Origin: Periconia sp. R9002
Taxonomy: Eukaryota > Ascomycota > Dothideomycetes > Pleosporales > Periconiaceae
Assembly (NCBI GenBank): GCA_023627715.1
Contig: JAMAHW010000034.1
Coordinates: forward strand, 62,001-126,000
Direction of reading: 5' to 3'
DNA: 64,000 nt
Below are positions 44,349 to 56,519 of this stretch, in pieces. Numbering within the stretch: position 1 is the first letter of the stretch; every line of letters begins with the position of its first letter. The translations under genes and the position numbers were made by a program. Below the pieces are notes generated by a model. That model ran no database searches. It was not told where the DNA came from and was given only the letters and a program-made list of their open reading frames with translations.

Positions 44349-46494
44349 TCAAGCATCAACCAACTGGACCCTTTGACTCCTCCGATTCTTCCCCAACTCC
44401 ACAAGCGTCGGTGTCAGTGCCCTATGATCGCCCAGTCTCCCATCGATAGAGCTAGTTGACCCCGCAACGCCGCCGGCAGACGCAGGTTTCAAGAGCGGAC
44501 TGTTGGCCCGCGATACTGATACTGAGCGTGCGATGCCCACAGTCGCCGTCGCCGTTTTCGCGGACGTAGGCGTCGTTGTCGTCGCGCTGCGCGCTGCCGT
44601 AGGAGATAAAGAGACCACGTGCTTTGACACCCGCGCGCTGCTACTCGGGCTTCGAATGAGAGTTACTGGGGATGCAGTGGCGATGACGTCGGGCGGTGGC
44701 GGCGGTGCGGAGGAGGGCGAGGGTTCACGGCGGATGGAGGGGTGAGAGCGCAGGGCGTCTTGTTTTGTGATTTTTCCCGAGACGGAGCGTTTCGGGGGTA
44801 GGATTTCCCATTCGGGTTCTTTGGAGTCCTCGACAAAGGGTTTGTGGTTGGCGACGAGGCCGGCGCGCATTACGGTGAGCTCTTCGCCGCGGGTCGAGTC
44901 GAAGCTGTTGCGGTAACTGGTTGGGCTGGAGGTCAGGGGTGTACTTGTCATGGGAGTCAGGGTTTGCGATGTTTGCGGTGTGAGGGCCAGCCCGATGCTG
45001 AGGTCTTCATCTTGAGCGGAGAATTTGGAGTGGCGAGGGGAATTGCTTGCGCGCTCTGTGTTGGAGCGTCGCACCGGCCGCGGTCGGTGGACAGAGCTGT
45101 GAAGACTGCGTGGCGACGGCGCACGTGACGTGTTTGGCGAAGGAAAGAGGGAGAGGTTGGCTGAGGGAGATTTGGCATGACCCGGAGAAGTGGCTCGTCG
45201 TTGTGGTTTCATGGAGCTATTTTGGGAGGGATTCTGCGGGAAAGCGTGTCAGCCTCATGTTGGGTCCTTAGGTTCCATTGGCGGAGATTATATTGATGTT
45301 CGTTATGCATACCTTTATAGACAACCGATCTAGTGGTTTCAGCTGCTCTGCTTGACGACGTTGCAGAAGGGAGGAGGAAGTGGCGGAGGTGGGTGTAGAA
45401 TCTTGGTTTTTTTGTACAGGGGAGGAGTTTGTGAGAGAAGGATTGGAAGCTCCATTTTCCTGTAGAAGGCTGCTGAACATGACACTGTATCTCTCCATCC
45501 GTACTTCAGGGATGGAAACGTTGAGAAGAGGTTTTTCGGTAGACAAAGTGGGCAAAGTTTGAGAGACCTCGGTTTTCGAGTCATTAGAGACGACTACTTG
45601 GGGAACTGCTGGTGGCGGTGGCGGTTTCCTAGGAAATCTAGGAGAAATAGCATTAGATGCGGAGCGTAGCAGTGACGTTTTTGGTCTTGATTGTGTGTTG
45701 TTTAACGTTAAAGCTCTTGGTCTGGTGTCCACTGCCGGTTGAGCCTGTCCCTTTGGTAGTTTTCGCGACTCCCGAATAGAAGGATCATAAGAATACGATG
45801 CCGGCGACTGCATACTTTGCTCTTCGTCTTGCGGCTCCTCGTCATGATGGCTGTCTGCGCGCGCAGGTGGCATTGTCTTCGCCAGCTGGTAGAATGGTTC
45901 CTTCTCTTGCAACCGAGGAGGCGGTCCGGTTTTCTTGAAGAGCGATTTCCACCGACTCAGCTTGGGCTTAGGCATATCTCGGTCTACATCGGTAGCGCGA
46001 TTCGGAGGATATGAATCCATGGGTTGGTAGTTTGACGATATATGGGTGACTGGACCCTGGGTGTTGGTGGTGAAGTCGGATCCGGGGGAAGCAACATTCC
46101 AGTGTGAAGCCATGGTAGGGCTACCCAGCGCGATGCCAATGACACCCTCTGTGCTTTCGTAGACTTCAGCAGCATAGAGAACTGCGTTGGGTTTTGCGGG
46201 GGAACGCGGAGCGAAATCGAAGCTATTGTTTTCGTGGTGCTGGAAGGGTCTCACTTTGTGGAACGGTGGAGGGCGGTCCCCTACTCCTCCCGATGTCTGT
46301 GGTCGTTGCAACATGTCGGGAGTTTCAACACTTTGGCCAGACGTAGGGACTGAGGCTTCCTTTAATCTACGAACATCAACTTGAGAGCGAGCCATGGGTG
46401 GCGTTATCTTGTCTGTTTCTCGTGGGTGGGGACTATCATGGCCGCCCTTTCGGAGCATACGGAAAGACTTCGACCTTGCTAGCAATCCAGGCAT
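44349..46494 (-). CDS. Large Ser/Pro-rich disordered fungal protein
   Basis: Exons 46494-45313 and 45233-44349 with a 79-bp intron (GTATGC donor, GGCTGAC branch, CCGCAG acceptor) give 688 residues from MPGLLARSKSFRMLRKGG. Conserved-looking islands: 'NAVLYAAEVYESTEGVIGIALGSPTMASHW', 'KPKLSRWKSLFKK', 'ERYSVMFSSLLQ' near the end of exon 1, and 'GEELTVMRAGLVANHKPFVEDSKEPEWEILPPKRSVSGKI' abbreviated here to its ends (GEELTV... and ...SVSGKI). The rest is low-complexity with many SP/TP and RS sites, suggesting phosphorylation. No enzyme or membrane domain is seen. The function is not known to me; proteins of this layout occur across filamentous ascomycetes. Confidence 0.78.
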
Positions 46495-47805
46495 AATAGC
46501 GGTTTCAAGACTGGAGGTGGATCGTCAGGTGAGCGGGTAGTGACCGATTTGGAATGTTAATGACAAGGAAAGAAAATGTATTGTTGATCAGTCAGTACTG
46601 TAGGGCAAAGGAATGGACGGCTCTCCCGAGAGCCAGATGAAGGAAAGGATGGACAGTGTGGTTGGACACGATGGTGCAAAAGTGGGAAGTAGGAGAGTAG
46701 GATGGATTGCAGTCGTCTGTCTGTCTATTCTAGCCTCCACTACTGGGCAGGTGCTTTGCGTTCGCACCGGCGTTGGGGGAATTGGGTGGTCGCCACGGGA
46801 AACGCCATCCATCCCGACCTTCATGCCTAGCGGAACAGCTCCAAGCCACATACGGCAACACAACGAGTGGCCGTCTGGGAGAGATTGCTTAAGATGGGGT
46901 AATTGAGGGAATGGGGGATGAGACTAGGATCGAAGACGACGCACGACCGGAGCAGGGATGTGGTGGAGATTCCTTGATTGGCCGTTAGGTTCAATCTGCG
47001 ACGGCACCATCCATGGTGGCACTGGATACGATGAGACGAGGGAGACCTGCCTTAACGGTTGCCATCTGAAATTCGCTGATGCGAGGCAGCGAGGAGTTAA
47101 GATGGCACGGGCCTCTGTTTCGCAAGGCAGAGCTCGTGCCGCAATTTCGCTAACGCTACCCGTTGGTCGCTCTCGACGACACACCTCCACCTCACCACTC
47201 TGCAGGTGGAGCCCGCTGCGAAGTGGGAAATGAGATGGCCTCGAATGTCGCCGGTCGGTGAGCATCCAGGTAATAAGCAAACGTACAAAGACCCTGTTTT
47301 GCTCGCACCCGCCGTAATCGTATACCCCATCAGCTGGCCCCCACCAAGCAATTGCTTTGCAGACCTGGTGCAGTCGTTCGCACTGAGCTGACGAGACACG
47401 ACGGCGTCGTCAGTAGCGCCTGAACACTCTCCTCCACGGCATTTGATTCGGGACTACCCAGCTATCCCGCCCGAATGGCTTTGTACGCCAAGCAGACGTG
47501 TCTTGTGCTGCACTGCTGCTTCTGTTACTGATGCTGAGTGACCTTTTTATAAACCCCCTCGGAGATTTAGCCAAACCCCAATCTTAATCCTGCATCTGCA
47601 GGGGCCCGCCGTGATTTTAAAAAAGTGCCTCATTCCACCATCCTTCGGGCGGTTATATCGCCTGCTGCGTCATCAGACACACATTGCGCAAACTCATATG
47701 CGGCTGAAAGGGGATCATTTTGCCGCCTGTTGCCAGTGTTCGGGACGTAACAATGTTTGTCAAATATCACACCACCGCAGCATTGTCCATGTTGTACCGT
47801 TTCGT
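46495..47805. other. 1.3-kb spacer, no gene
   Basis: Upstream region of the disordered-protein gene and 3' flank of the AFG2-like gene. Frames at 46588-46906 and 46924-47399 overlap on both strands and show no motif. The GC content is moderate, so a long 5' leader is possible. Confidence 0.55.
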
Positions 47806-50158
47806 CTAGAAAAAACCAGACAGCGATTTTCCTGGTCGCCAACCTTCGTATCGCGCGGCTTCCTCTTTTACCGTGTGTGGTACATGCTGGACCAGCGCGC
47901 GTTCGAAATGGCTCATTCGTACCTGCGCTTCTCCTCCTGGTGATTCTACGTAATCCGATTTGGCCATTTCAATGGCAATAGTGCAGAGGCCCTTGATGTC
48001 GGCCCCGCTGCTGCCCTCTGTTCGAGCTGCGATGATTTCCAGATCGACGTCTGAGGCAAGCGGCCGATTTCTAGTGTGGATCTCGATGATCTGGCGACGA
48101 GCGTCCTGGTTCGGCAGCCCGATGTGGATATGAGCGTCGAAACGACCTGTACGAATAAGTGCCGAGTCCAGGATATCAGGCCGGTTAGTCGCTCCAATTA
48201 TGAAAACATCCTTCAGTGCTTCAATACCGTCCATTTCGTTGAGCAGGGTGGTAACCACGTTAAGCCCGCTGTCTTGTGTTTTTTCTCGCGATTTTCCAAT
48301 CGAGTCGATTTCGTCGAAGAATATGATGCATGGTTTTGCGGCTCGTGCCCGCCGAAAGACGTCCCGGATCGCGCGCTCAGACTCTCCTACATACATCTTG
48401 ATCAATTCCGAACCTTTTACGGCAAGGAAGTTGAGGTTTGATTCGGTGGCCACGGCTTGCGCGATGAGTGTTTTTGCGCAGCCAGGGGGTCCATATAGTA
48501 GAACTCCCTTGCGCGACTGCGCACCGCCGAACTTGATGTCCAGGTCAGGATACTAAGAATAATTATTAGATGCTATATTCGTCAAGTAGACAGGTAGGAC
48601 AATGGGATTACCTTGTAAGGGCGAACAGTGATATCCTCAAGCAGTGTCCTGACATGGTCAACCCCAGCGATATCGGTCCATCGGATCTTTGGCACTTCAA
48701 GAATGCTATCCTTGAGCACTGTTGGCTGCACTTGGTCCATAACGGCATCAAAATCCTCCTGCGTTACAAAAGGGAGTCTTCCAAGCTCTTCGCTTGAGGA
48801 TGAGACCTTTTGTGCCTTCATGTCAGCTGTGATCTGCTGTCTGCGGCGCTTTCTGGCCAAGCTACATAGTTTATGCATATCACGGCCTACAAACCCGTGC
48901 GTCCGCTCCGAGAGGTATGAGAAATTGACGTCTGGAGTATTCCGGTCTGTACCAATGATTTGTCGCAGCATGTCTTCCCTTTGACGAACGTTGGGTGGCG
49001 ACAGTTCCAGTTCTGTTTTGAATACTGAGGGTGTACGAAGACTGGCATCAACATCATATATGCTGCGAGCAGTTGCTGCCACCACCACCTGAGTACCTTC
49101 CAGTTTCTGTATTTCTTGTCTGAGTCGATCCAAAAGATCCTCTCCTTTCTGAAGGAATCTGTCCAAGTCGTCCATTACCACCAAAGCAGGCTGTAGTTCG
49201 CGTGCTTTAGTGAAGATATCATTAGTTAAAGCTTCGGATGTTCCTTTGCGATTGGAATTTAGCCAATCTTGATCCAGCACGAAAACTTTACGCCAGGGGC
49301 ATTCGGCCAGCCGACTAACAACTAAACTTTTGCCACAACCTTCAGGTCCATGAATTAAAAAGGTTTCCGGACCGCTCAGATGCGAGTCCAGAAGCGAGGC
49401 ACCAGCAAAGGTAAGGTCGTCAAGACTGTCATTGATGATCGAAATTTGTTCAGAAAGACCACCAATTCCATTTCCATCGAAACGTAGAACCATGTCTACT
49501 TGGGCCACTGGCTCTGGTGGGGGAGGATCACTTTCTAGGATGACTTTGGATTTCAAGGGATCGAAATATAGAGAGTGGTCGGCATCTGCTGCGGGTTCCA
49601 TTTTCATGATGGTTGCACGCAATTTGGAACTTCGGCTGCCTCTGGGGCCTTCCTGCTGTACATCGAATACCCCTCCAGGTGTCAAGATGTCCAGCTTCAC
49701 TGTTTAGTGTTAGTCTAGGATGGTACGAATCAAGCATGTCCAAAAGGCCCTATCCTACTCAGAGCATTGCTGATCCAGAAACTCAATTCCTCTCGTGAGG
49801 AATATTTGCTTAATGCATCTGGTGCTTGAACACAGCTGATAGCAACATAGTCAAGAGGTTTCCATGCGTCGGACGCTTTTTCAATGAAGATGCTGTCAGT
49901 TAGTGTTAGTTGCCCGCATGTATCGCGTAACAGGTCCGACACTTTAGCGATGGGCTTGTTTCCTGGGTTGGTTTGCTTCGCCAGCCACGCCACAGCAAAT
50001 CCATGAAAACCACGAGTAGAGGAAATCCGAATGAGGTCTCCATTTGAGAGACCAAGATTTCTAAGCTCCTTCTCAGATAAATGCACACGGAAGCCCTCCT
50101 TAAGAGACTGGGTTGCGGCGGTTCGTTCCAGCGGCCGCAGAGCGTATGCAGATGCCAT
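47806..50158 (-). CDS. AFG2/SPATA5-type double AAA ATPase
   Basis: Exons 50158-49759, 49699-48612 and 48552-47806 with two 59-bp introns give 744 residues, near yeast Afg2/Drg1 (780). Afg2 releases maturation factors from pre-60S ribosomes in the cytoplasm. The N-terminal domain has the CDC48-like 'GLSNGDLIRISS' fold. The first AAA domain is divergent: Walker A GPEGCGKS, Walker B VVMDDLD, and no clear arginine-finger pair. The second is canonical: 'LEVPKIRWTDIAGVD' leads in, followed by GPPGCAKT, IIFFDEIDSI, GATNRPDILDSALIRTGRFD and TEGSSGADIKGLC. The phrase preceding domain 2 (QPTVLKDSILEVPKIRW) matches Afg2 rather than PEX1 or CDC48. PEX1 is the main alternative, as the first domain is unusually degenerate. 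It is divergent from the next gene with a 217-bp shared promoter. Confidence 0.8.
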
Positions 50159-50375
50159 CCTTACCTCGACTAGAATGGCAATGTCGACCTCGGGTGGTTG
50201 CTAGCTCTCATAAAATTTCATGCCAAAAGTTTTTTGGTGTTGTAGTGGCATTGCCAAGACATATGCCATGTGCGGCAGGCGCGAGCAGGGGCATGACTAA
50301 GCTGCGGTTCCTGAACTTTTTGGCTTCATGCTACGCGTCTGAACGGCATGCGTGCAATGTGACAAGGAGGAATTG

Positions 50376-52958
50376 ATGCTACCGCCGCGCCTGCTACGAC
50401 CTCTGCGGCCATGTCACCGTCGCTGCCAGCGGAGCTCGGCTCAGGTTATTCCATGGGTCACATACGACGCCCGTCGCAAGCTTTCTGCCCGCGCCCTTGA
50501 TCGCCTTGCCAACCACCACGCTGACGGCAAGCTCTCCTCCCTCGACTCCACCTCAACCGCGCAATCTTCACCATCCTCTTCGAATACTCATACTCAATTG
50601 ACGGAAAATTTCATTTGCAAGACGTGCAGGCACACTTTCGACACCCGCGCCGCTGTTCGAGTTCACCGTCTTTTTAGTGATGCTTGCATCGGGCAAATCC
50701 AGCACGGCGGATACATATGCAGACGTTGCTTCATTCCTCTCCCGCGTAGAGAGCACGCACAGGCACATGCTAGAGCAAATCCAGGATGCGCTAGGAGGAT
50801 ACACAGTGTCGCAACTCCCAGCCGCCCCGCGGTTCTCGGGTCAGACTTCTCCTCTCTTTGGACAGCAAACGTTATACAGTGTGCAGAATCGAAGTACCGT
50901 CAGGTGATCCATTCGTTGTTGGGAACTGTTTTAGAGTTCTCGGAAGGGCATTCGCCTCATTCGAAGTTTATTGTGGACAAGATGAACAGAAATCTCCAGC
51001 GGGTTCTGTTCAATGCAAACAAGGAGGGGGACCTTCACATCATCAAAATAATTGAGAAGAGGCGGTCATTCACACCTTCTGCCTATCCTCATGGGAGAAG
51101 CTCGAATGGTCCGACTCAACGGCAGGAATATGGCATTCCAAAACATAATGCTGAACCTCGAGGAAATTCGGGCAATGTACTAGTACGGAAACACATCGTT
51201 AGGCCACTCCCTGAGAACCAACAACAGACTTCCTCCCGGTCGATAGCAAGCAGGACCCCCACCAGCGAGACAAGCTCTTCTGTGTCCCCACAGGCAATAA
51301 AGGACACGCCTGATGAATCATCAACAAGGATAGAGGCACAACCTGTACGTGATGACAAGATTGATGGGTTGAAAGGGCAGCTTGATCTACTTACCGAGCA
51401 GTTCAAGTTACTCTCGGAGAAATTAGAATCATTACAATCAACCTACAGAGCAGATTCTCGACAATTGTCAGATCCAAGACCCGTACAGCCAACGTCTACT
51501 TCGGTTACTGTTCCTAGCCATGCTGATTCTAGCGATTCGAAGCCAGAGATGCGAAAGAACAAAGATGCATCGATCGATCACGATCACAGAGGGAAAAGGT
51601 TGATGAAATCACCTCATCCTCCACAGGAACCTGGTATAAGTGAGGGTGTCGTATCGGCGCATCCAGACACTTTGTCTACATCAAACGCAACGTCTGCAGT
51701 GTTGGAGTCGCCATCTGCATCAGAGAAAGCCGCTGTATCTAACGAAACGAGCGAGCAATCTCTTCTCAGGGAGCTCTTTCCAGAAGCCTACACGTGGGCC
51801 CAGCCATATTACTCCCCACGCAACCCATACCCAAAACTCAACTTACCCAACGAGATGCCGTTGATTAGACGCACCGAACTTGACGCAGTCAAAACGGACC
51901 GCGAGCGCTTTGTGGAGTCTTTTCAAAGCCGTACAGAACAACTTACGGCACTTCAACTTGTACATAGTAGTACGGAGCTCACCGAGTCTGATTTCCGCCG
52001 CATCATTCCCAAGGGAAAGCACATTGAGTCATGGGCTTCTGAAGGAGAGTTTGTTAAAGTGATTCCTGGGAGAGACCCTATCAGTCTGGAAAGATTGCCA
52101 TTCTATTACATTGTGTTCCGAAACCCGGAAGCGGCGTTGGCCTATCAGAACAATGCGAGCAGGCTGCACAAACTGTGCCAGTTACACCAACCAAGTTCCA
52201 TCTTTTCTGCGATTCCACCGCCAAGAGGTTTCCTCGAGGATGGTGAAGACCTCGGTCTCGTAACATCCTCCTACCTCCTCAAACCAGCCGGCGTGCCCCT
52301 CAACCTCAACATGATCATGAAACCCTACAACCCTGCCCTTCGTAATCTCATCGAACAGGGTGGTTACACTCCCATCGTGCAGTCTCTAACCCGCGCCAAC
52401 ACCAAAAACAATTCCCCCGTTTTCAAAGTCCTCTTCAAAATCGAAGGCCACGAGCCACTACCAACAGACATTTACAGAATCCTCCGCACCGACGCCTACT
52501 CGCGCGGCCTAACATGGCCCTTCCACAACCAAGAAAAAGGCATCCGACGCCTTCGCGACGTCGTAGACCTCAAAGCCAAAATCCAAGCCGTCTCGGCCGA
52601 CAATCCGCGTGCATGGAACCCCACCACGTCCAACAGTACGCCCGATTCCGGCCTCGACTTTCTCTCCGGCTCATTCGACGCGGATTACCACATCAACGCC
52701 AATCACAACAACCATAATCACAGTGCCGCCGGAGGTGGGGCTTCTAATGTGGAGCACCAACAGCAACATCAGCAGCAGCAACTCAACCAGATCTTGATGA
52801 ATCGCGTGTATAATCGCTGGCTCATTGAGTTCGACGACGAGCAGGCTGCAAGGCGCTTTGCGCGCATTTGGAATATGAGGCCTTTCCCCATCGACACGAG
52901 TCCTGCGCATTGGATGGGTGAGGGGTTGAAGATGTGCGAGACGGAGTTTCTCTGGTAG
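50376..52958 (+). CDS. Predicted mitochondrial protein with Cys/His motifs
   Basis: A single exon of 860 residues from ATG 50376. The start MLPPRLLRPLRPCHRRCQRS is arginine-rich without acidic residues, a strong mitochondrial presequence. Residues ~80-145 carry paired C-x2-C motifs (FICKTCRHTF... and YICRRCFIPL...) with following histidines, arranged like two zinc fingers. Then comes a short helical block, a disordered Ser/Pro-rich middle (~225-460), and a C-terminal folded half including PYYSPRNPYPKLNLPNEMP, 'SFQSRTEQLTALQLVHSSTELTESDFRRIIPKGKHIESW' in part, and RRM-like halves ending 'RWLIEFDDEQAARRFARIWN'. A His/Gln/Asn-rich insertion lies near 780-800. I do not know the family; mitochondrial RNA binding would fit. 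Confidence 0.75.
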   Translation: MLPPRLLRPLRPCHRRCQRSSAQVIPWVTYDARRKLSARALDRLANHHADGKLSSLDSTSTAQSSPSSSNTHTQLTENFICKTCRHTFDTRAAVRVHRLFSDACIGQIQHGGYICRRCFIPLPRREHAQAHARANPGCARRIHSVATPSRPAVLGSDFSSLWTANVIQCAESKYRQVIHSLLGTVLEFSEGHSPHSKFIVDKMNRNLQRVLFNANKEGDLHIIKIIEKRRSFTPSAYPHGRSSNGPTQRQEYGIPKHNAEPRGNSGNVLVRKHIVRPLPENQQQTSSRSIASRTPTSETSSSVSPQAIKDTPDESSTRIEAQPVRDDKIDGLKGQLDLLTEQFKLLSEKLESLQSTYRADSRQLSDPRPVQPTSTSVTVPSHADSSDSKPEMRKNKDASIDHDHRGKRLMKSPHPPQEPGISEGVVSAHPDTLSTSNATSAVLESPSASEKAAVSNETSEQSLLRELFPEAYTWAQPYYSPRNPYPKLNLPNEMPLIRRTELDAVKTDRERFVESFQSRTEQLTALQLVHSSTELTESDFRRIIPKGKHIESWASEGEFVKVIPGRDPISLERLPFYYIVFRNPEAALAYQNNASRLHKLCQLHQPSSIFSAIPPPRGFLEDGEDLGLVTSSYLLKPAGVPLNLNMIMKPYNPALRNLIEQGGYTPIVQSLTRANTKNNSPVFKVLFKIEGHEPLPTDIYRILRTDAYSRGLTWPFHNQEKGIRRLRDVVDLKAKIQAVSADNPRAWNPTTSNSTPDSGLDFLSGSFDADYHINANHNNHNHSAAGGGASNVEHQQQHQQQQLNQILMNRVYNRWLIEFDDEQAARRFARIWNMRPFPIDTSPAHWMGEGLKMCETEFLW

Positions 52959-53650
52959 TCATGTTGTTGAAATTAGTTGAAGGAAGGGGGAAGAACAATG
53001 AAACAAGGAAGGGGTTTGGGAAGGGCTTTCCGATGTACTTATAGATGTGCGAGTATGTGTATGCCGTATGTGTGCCTTTTTTTTTCTTGTGCGTATGTAG
53101 ATGTAGATGGTTGGAGATCTTGCTCCCTTGTATATATGATTTTGTAAACGATAGAGATGGATAAAAGTATGTAAAAAAATGTTGAGCTGGAATGCTGCGA
53201 CGCGGTGCTGTGTGGAATTTTTTGATGTGTTAATATCGTTTTTCTTTATTGATCGGATGAGTGTTGCATGTTCTAGGTACCTATGTATAAAGAGTGGTGG
53301 TCCAAAGCTTGGTGTTATTCTTCTTCCTGGACGTCTCAGCAAATATGGATAGTTTTTGCGGTTGAGAAATGCGTTCAAAGACTCTTGGTATATGACGCTG
53401 GACTTGGGAGCTGTGGACTAGGGGTTGGGAGATCATTCGTGGGGTGTAGTATGGGATGGGTATATGAAAAGTACATGACGCATATTGAAGCAGGTTTTCA
53501 GGTCGCCTTAGCAGATGAACGACGTATTCCATGAGGACTTTACTCGCTCTTCAAGACTTGAATCTCAGTTCATATATACTAACTACGATTCGAACATTTC
53601 ATCATCTATCCAAGAGCGTTGAACACAGCACACATCCATCCCTCGACGAC
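52959..53650. other. Convergent spacer, no gene
   Basis: 692 bp of 3' regions, T/G-rich with pyrimidine-poor runs. Small frames at 52959-53534 are not credible. Confidence 0.6.
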
Positions 53651-55240
53651 TCAAAAGCGATATCTAAAACCAAAAGTGTTCCAATCAGTAACATCATCAT
53701 AATCTTCCGGCTGCAATTGCACATTATCCGCCGTCTCAACACCATCCCGATGCAAAGCGTTGGGATCTACGACTTTCCCACCGCCAACTGCTCCAGCAGC
53801 GCCAGCACTCCCCACGATTCCCTCCTCACGCTCGCGCTTTCTGTTCATAAACTGCAGGTAAAGACGAAGTGCAATCGAAAGCACGACGACGAGGCTGTAG
53901 CAGATCATGATGGCCTTGAAAGCGGTCCAGTAATGCGGCGCCTCGGTTTCCCTGAACAGTTGCGGCCCCGCGATGTTGCCCGCGCAATAAGCGATGAAGA
54001 CGAGGGCCGTCATGGTCATTTTCTTGGTGACGCCTCGGAAGTTGGTTTGCACGAGGGCGAGGAGGAGCGGGAGTGCTGAGGACCCGGTGGAGATGAGGAA
54101 GTACCCAAAGAGACTCACGCCGTGTGGGATAGAGGATCGCGAAACGATAAGCGCGCTGCCTACTACGGGCGGGATAACGACGAGAGCTGCGAGTATGCAG
54201 TTCATTTGTCTGAACCGTCCGGCGAGGTAACCCGTCCCCGTGATGGAGGCCACCGAGATGAGCGAGTATGGGATGTTGATGAGGGTGCTCTCCAGACTAG
54301 AAAAGCCAAACGACTTAATGACAAGGTTCGCGAAATTCTGCGTGCCGCCGTTGGGTATCTGGCATAGTAAGGCCAGTATGAAAATGAACCACGTCTTTGG
54401 ATCGATGAGACACTCCTGCATCTGCTCCCACCTCCACACCGTCTTCTCCGTCTTGCCGGTACCAGCAATCACAACGCGATCAGCAGCCCACGTCCGCTCT
54501 TCCTCCGTCAGGAACCTAGCCCCGGAAATCCCATCCGGGAGGAAGAAAAACATGGCGAACCCCCATATAAAAGTGCAGATGCCGAGGATAATGTACATCC
54601 ACCGCCACGGATGCACATTATCCTCGACATGACCAATCCCATACGCAAGCAGAGACGCCACGATACCACCCACCGAGTTCCCCGCGAACCAGATCCCCGT
54701 GCGGGTGGGGATCTCGTCTCTCGTATACCACGTGCTCGTGATAAACATGAGCGCCGGCGTGATCGTGGCCTCGGCAACACCCAGCAAGAACCGCACCGTA
54801 ACCAACCCGCCGTAGCTCGAGCACGCGGCCGTGAGTCCGACCACGGCACCCCAGAACAGCGTGTTGCCCGTCATGTACTTGGCCACAGGCAGACGAGCGA
54901 CCAGGAGCGTGGTCGGGTACGTCCAGAAGAAGTACCCGAAATAGAACACGGACGACACCCATGAGTAGTCCTGGCCCTTGAGGTGATTGTCGGGTTTGAG
55001 ACCGAAGACGGAGGCCGAAGAGAGGATGGTTTTGTCCATGAAGTTGAACAGGTACGTGCAGAAGAGGATGGGCATTATCCTTCTGTCGATTTTGCGCAGG
55101 ATGGCGCGGGACGTGGTTTGGTCGGTTGGTGGTGGTGGCACATGATTGTCGTTGTTGTTGTTGCTTTGGTCCTCACCACCATCACTACCAGTCACGGTGG
55201 TGGTAGTAGTGACGGTTTGGTTGTGATGCGTTTTATTCAT
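53651..55240 (-). CDS. MFS transporter, DAL5/TNA1 (anion:cation symporter) type
   Basis: Single-exon gene of 529 residues from ATG 55240. The first 45 residues are Thr/Asn/Pro-rich and cytosolic. Then come twelve membrane segments: KIDRRIMPILFCTYLFNFMDKTILSSAS (the family signature, with 'D' after NFM), 'GYFFWTYPTTLLVARLPVAKY', 'RFLLGVAEATITPALMFITSTWYTRDE', a central loop with the PWRWMYIILG block and 'FLPDGISGARFLTEEER', and in the second half 'YCAGNIAGPQLF'. These are typical of allantoate/nicotinate/vitamin permeases (TC 2.A.1.14). The C-terminal tail is Gly/Ala-rich. The substrate is unpredictable from sequence. No neighbouring catabolic genes were found. Confidence 0.92.
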   Translation of the reverse strand: MNKTHHNQTVTTTTTVTGSDGGEDQSNNNNDNHVPPPPTDQTTSRAILRKIDRRIMPILFCTYLFNFMDKTILSSASVFGLKPDNHLKGQDYSWVSSVFYFGYFFWTYPTTLLVARLPVAKYMTGNTLFWGAVVGLTAACSSYGGLVTVRFLLGVAEATITPALMFITSTWYTRDEIPTRTGIWFAGNSVGGIVASLLAYGIGHVEDNVHPWRWMYIILGICTFIWGFAMFFFLPDGISGARFLTEEERTWAADRVVIAGTGKTEKTVWRWEQMQECLIDPKTWFIFILALLCQIPNGGTQNFANLVIKSFGFSSLESTLINIPYSLISVASITGTGYLAGRFRQMNCILAALVVIPPVVGSALIVSRSSIPHGVSLFGYFLISTGSSALPLLLALVQTNFRGVTKKMTMTALVFIAYCAGNIAGPQLFRETEAPHYWTAFKAIMICYSLVVVLSIALRLYLQFMNRKREREEGIVGSAGAAGAVGGGKVVDPNALHRDGVETADNVQLQPEDYDDVTDWNTFGFRYRF

Positions 55241-56519
55241 TGACGACCACACGCCCTCTCGTGGGAGGTCCCTGTACACCGCTGCAACCCGATAACGGGG
55301 ATCAACAGCATTTATACATGGAGGTTATCTACAGGGCTAACCTGAAAGAACGGAATGGTTCGAGCAAGAGTGGGATGTCGTGACAACCATGCTTATCGAT
55401 AATGGTGCGTTTTTCCCTGCAGATCGCTGCCGCATTGTTGTACAGCATCACCTGATTCATTATTAGCGGTGTTGTCTTGCCCAGGTGTGATTGATTCCTG
55501 TTATCGGAAATCTAGTGTAAATTGGGTAGGGTGGACGGAAACAACACCAATAAACTATCTTGGCGTTTGTTGTACTATTTGTCGCAAAGCATTCAAGTCT
55601 ACAGACATAGGTCCATCAATTGATGTACGCATTGGAAAACGACGAACCAAGTCATCAATAGAATAATGTTTTCACTTGTCTCAATGAGACATAGAAAGGA
55701 GTTAGGAGGTCGCGGTGTGACCCCTGAGACACTACTCAATATGTACCTATTCAACCTATCCCTACTTCTCCTTCCACTCCTCCATTCCCCCTTTCTCCTT
55801 CTCTACAACGAAACCACGAGCTCAACCCAGTCACCTACCCAAGATACAAAAATCTCTCTGCCTATACACCCACAACCCCCCACAAATTTTTCTACTCAAC
55901 GACTCCCCACCAAGTCAATCCTATCAATCTTATCAAATTAGGGGGTAGGTAGGTAGACTTACAACCCACCAAACCAAACCAAACCACATCGATCTCATTT
56001 CACATTTAGTTTCCCATGGTTACATACATACACCCCCTCCCTTTCATAAGACTACTTCTCCGAGACTTCATCCCAGCGTTGTCCTATCTCTTTCGAAAAA
56101 GATACACCCTCCATTCGAGCAATTCCGCCAGTTAATCAAGTAATGTGAAGCGGTTCGAATACTAGTCACTTACTGATTTTGTAGTGAATCGAACCGTTCA
56201 TTTCGCTATTGATCTTTTGTTTGGCAAGATAAAGGAGGTGGATTCAAGGTTTGATACATACATATGCAGCAACACGGTGGGATGGGTTAGAGTTGTCGAT
56301 ATCGGAGATTTTTTCAGTGGCGTTGATGGTATGCAAGTGAGAGTGGTGGGTGAGGATATGTGTACGCCGAGATAGACAGAGAGAAGAGACGGTACCTCAT
56401 CATCTCCGTTCATCAAGCAATAAAAAAAAGACATTCAAGAAATCCCTAAAACCGCGCAAAACCCGCACAACCTTCAGCCCTCAGACCAAAAAAATAACTG
56501 ATCAACAATCCCAGACCAC
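55241..56519. other. 1.3-kb spacer, no gene
   Basis: Upstream region of the transporter and 3' flank of the KP4-like gene. It contains a short near-palindrome (GGTTCGAATACTAG...GAATCGAACC) around 56150-56192. No gene. Confidence 0.55.

Noticed and set aside
53531..54230. Plus-strand frames overlapping the MFS transporter
   Set aside because: Antisense shadows of membrane-segment codons.
56140..56200. GGTTCGAAT-like sequence suggesting a tRNA B box
   Set aside because: No matching A box or acceptor stem within tRNA distance; it is part of a short near-palindrome.
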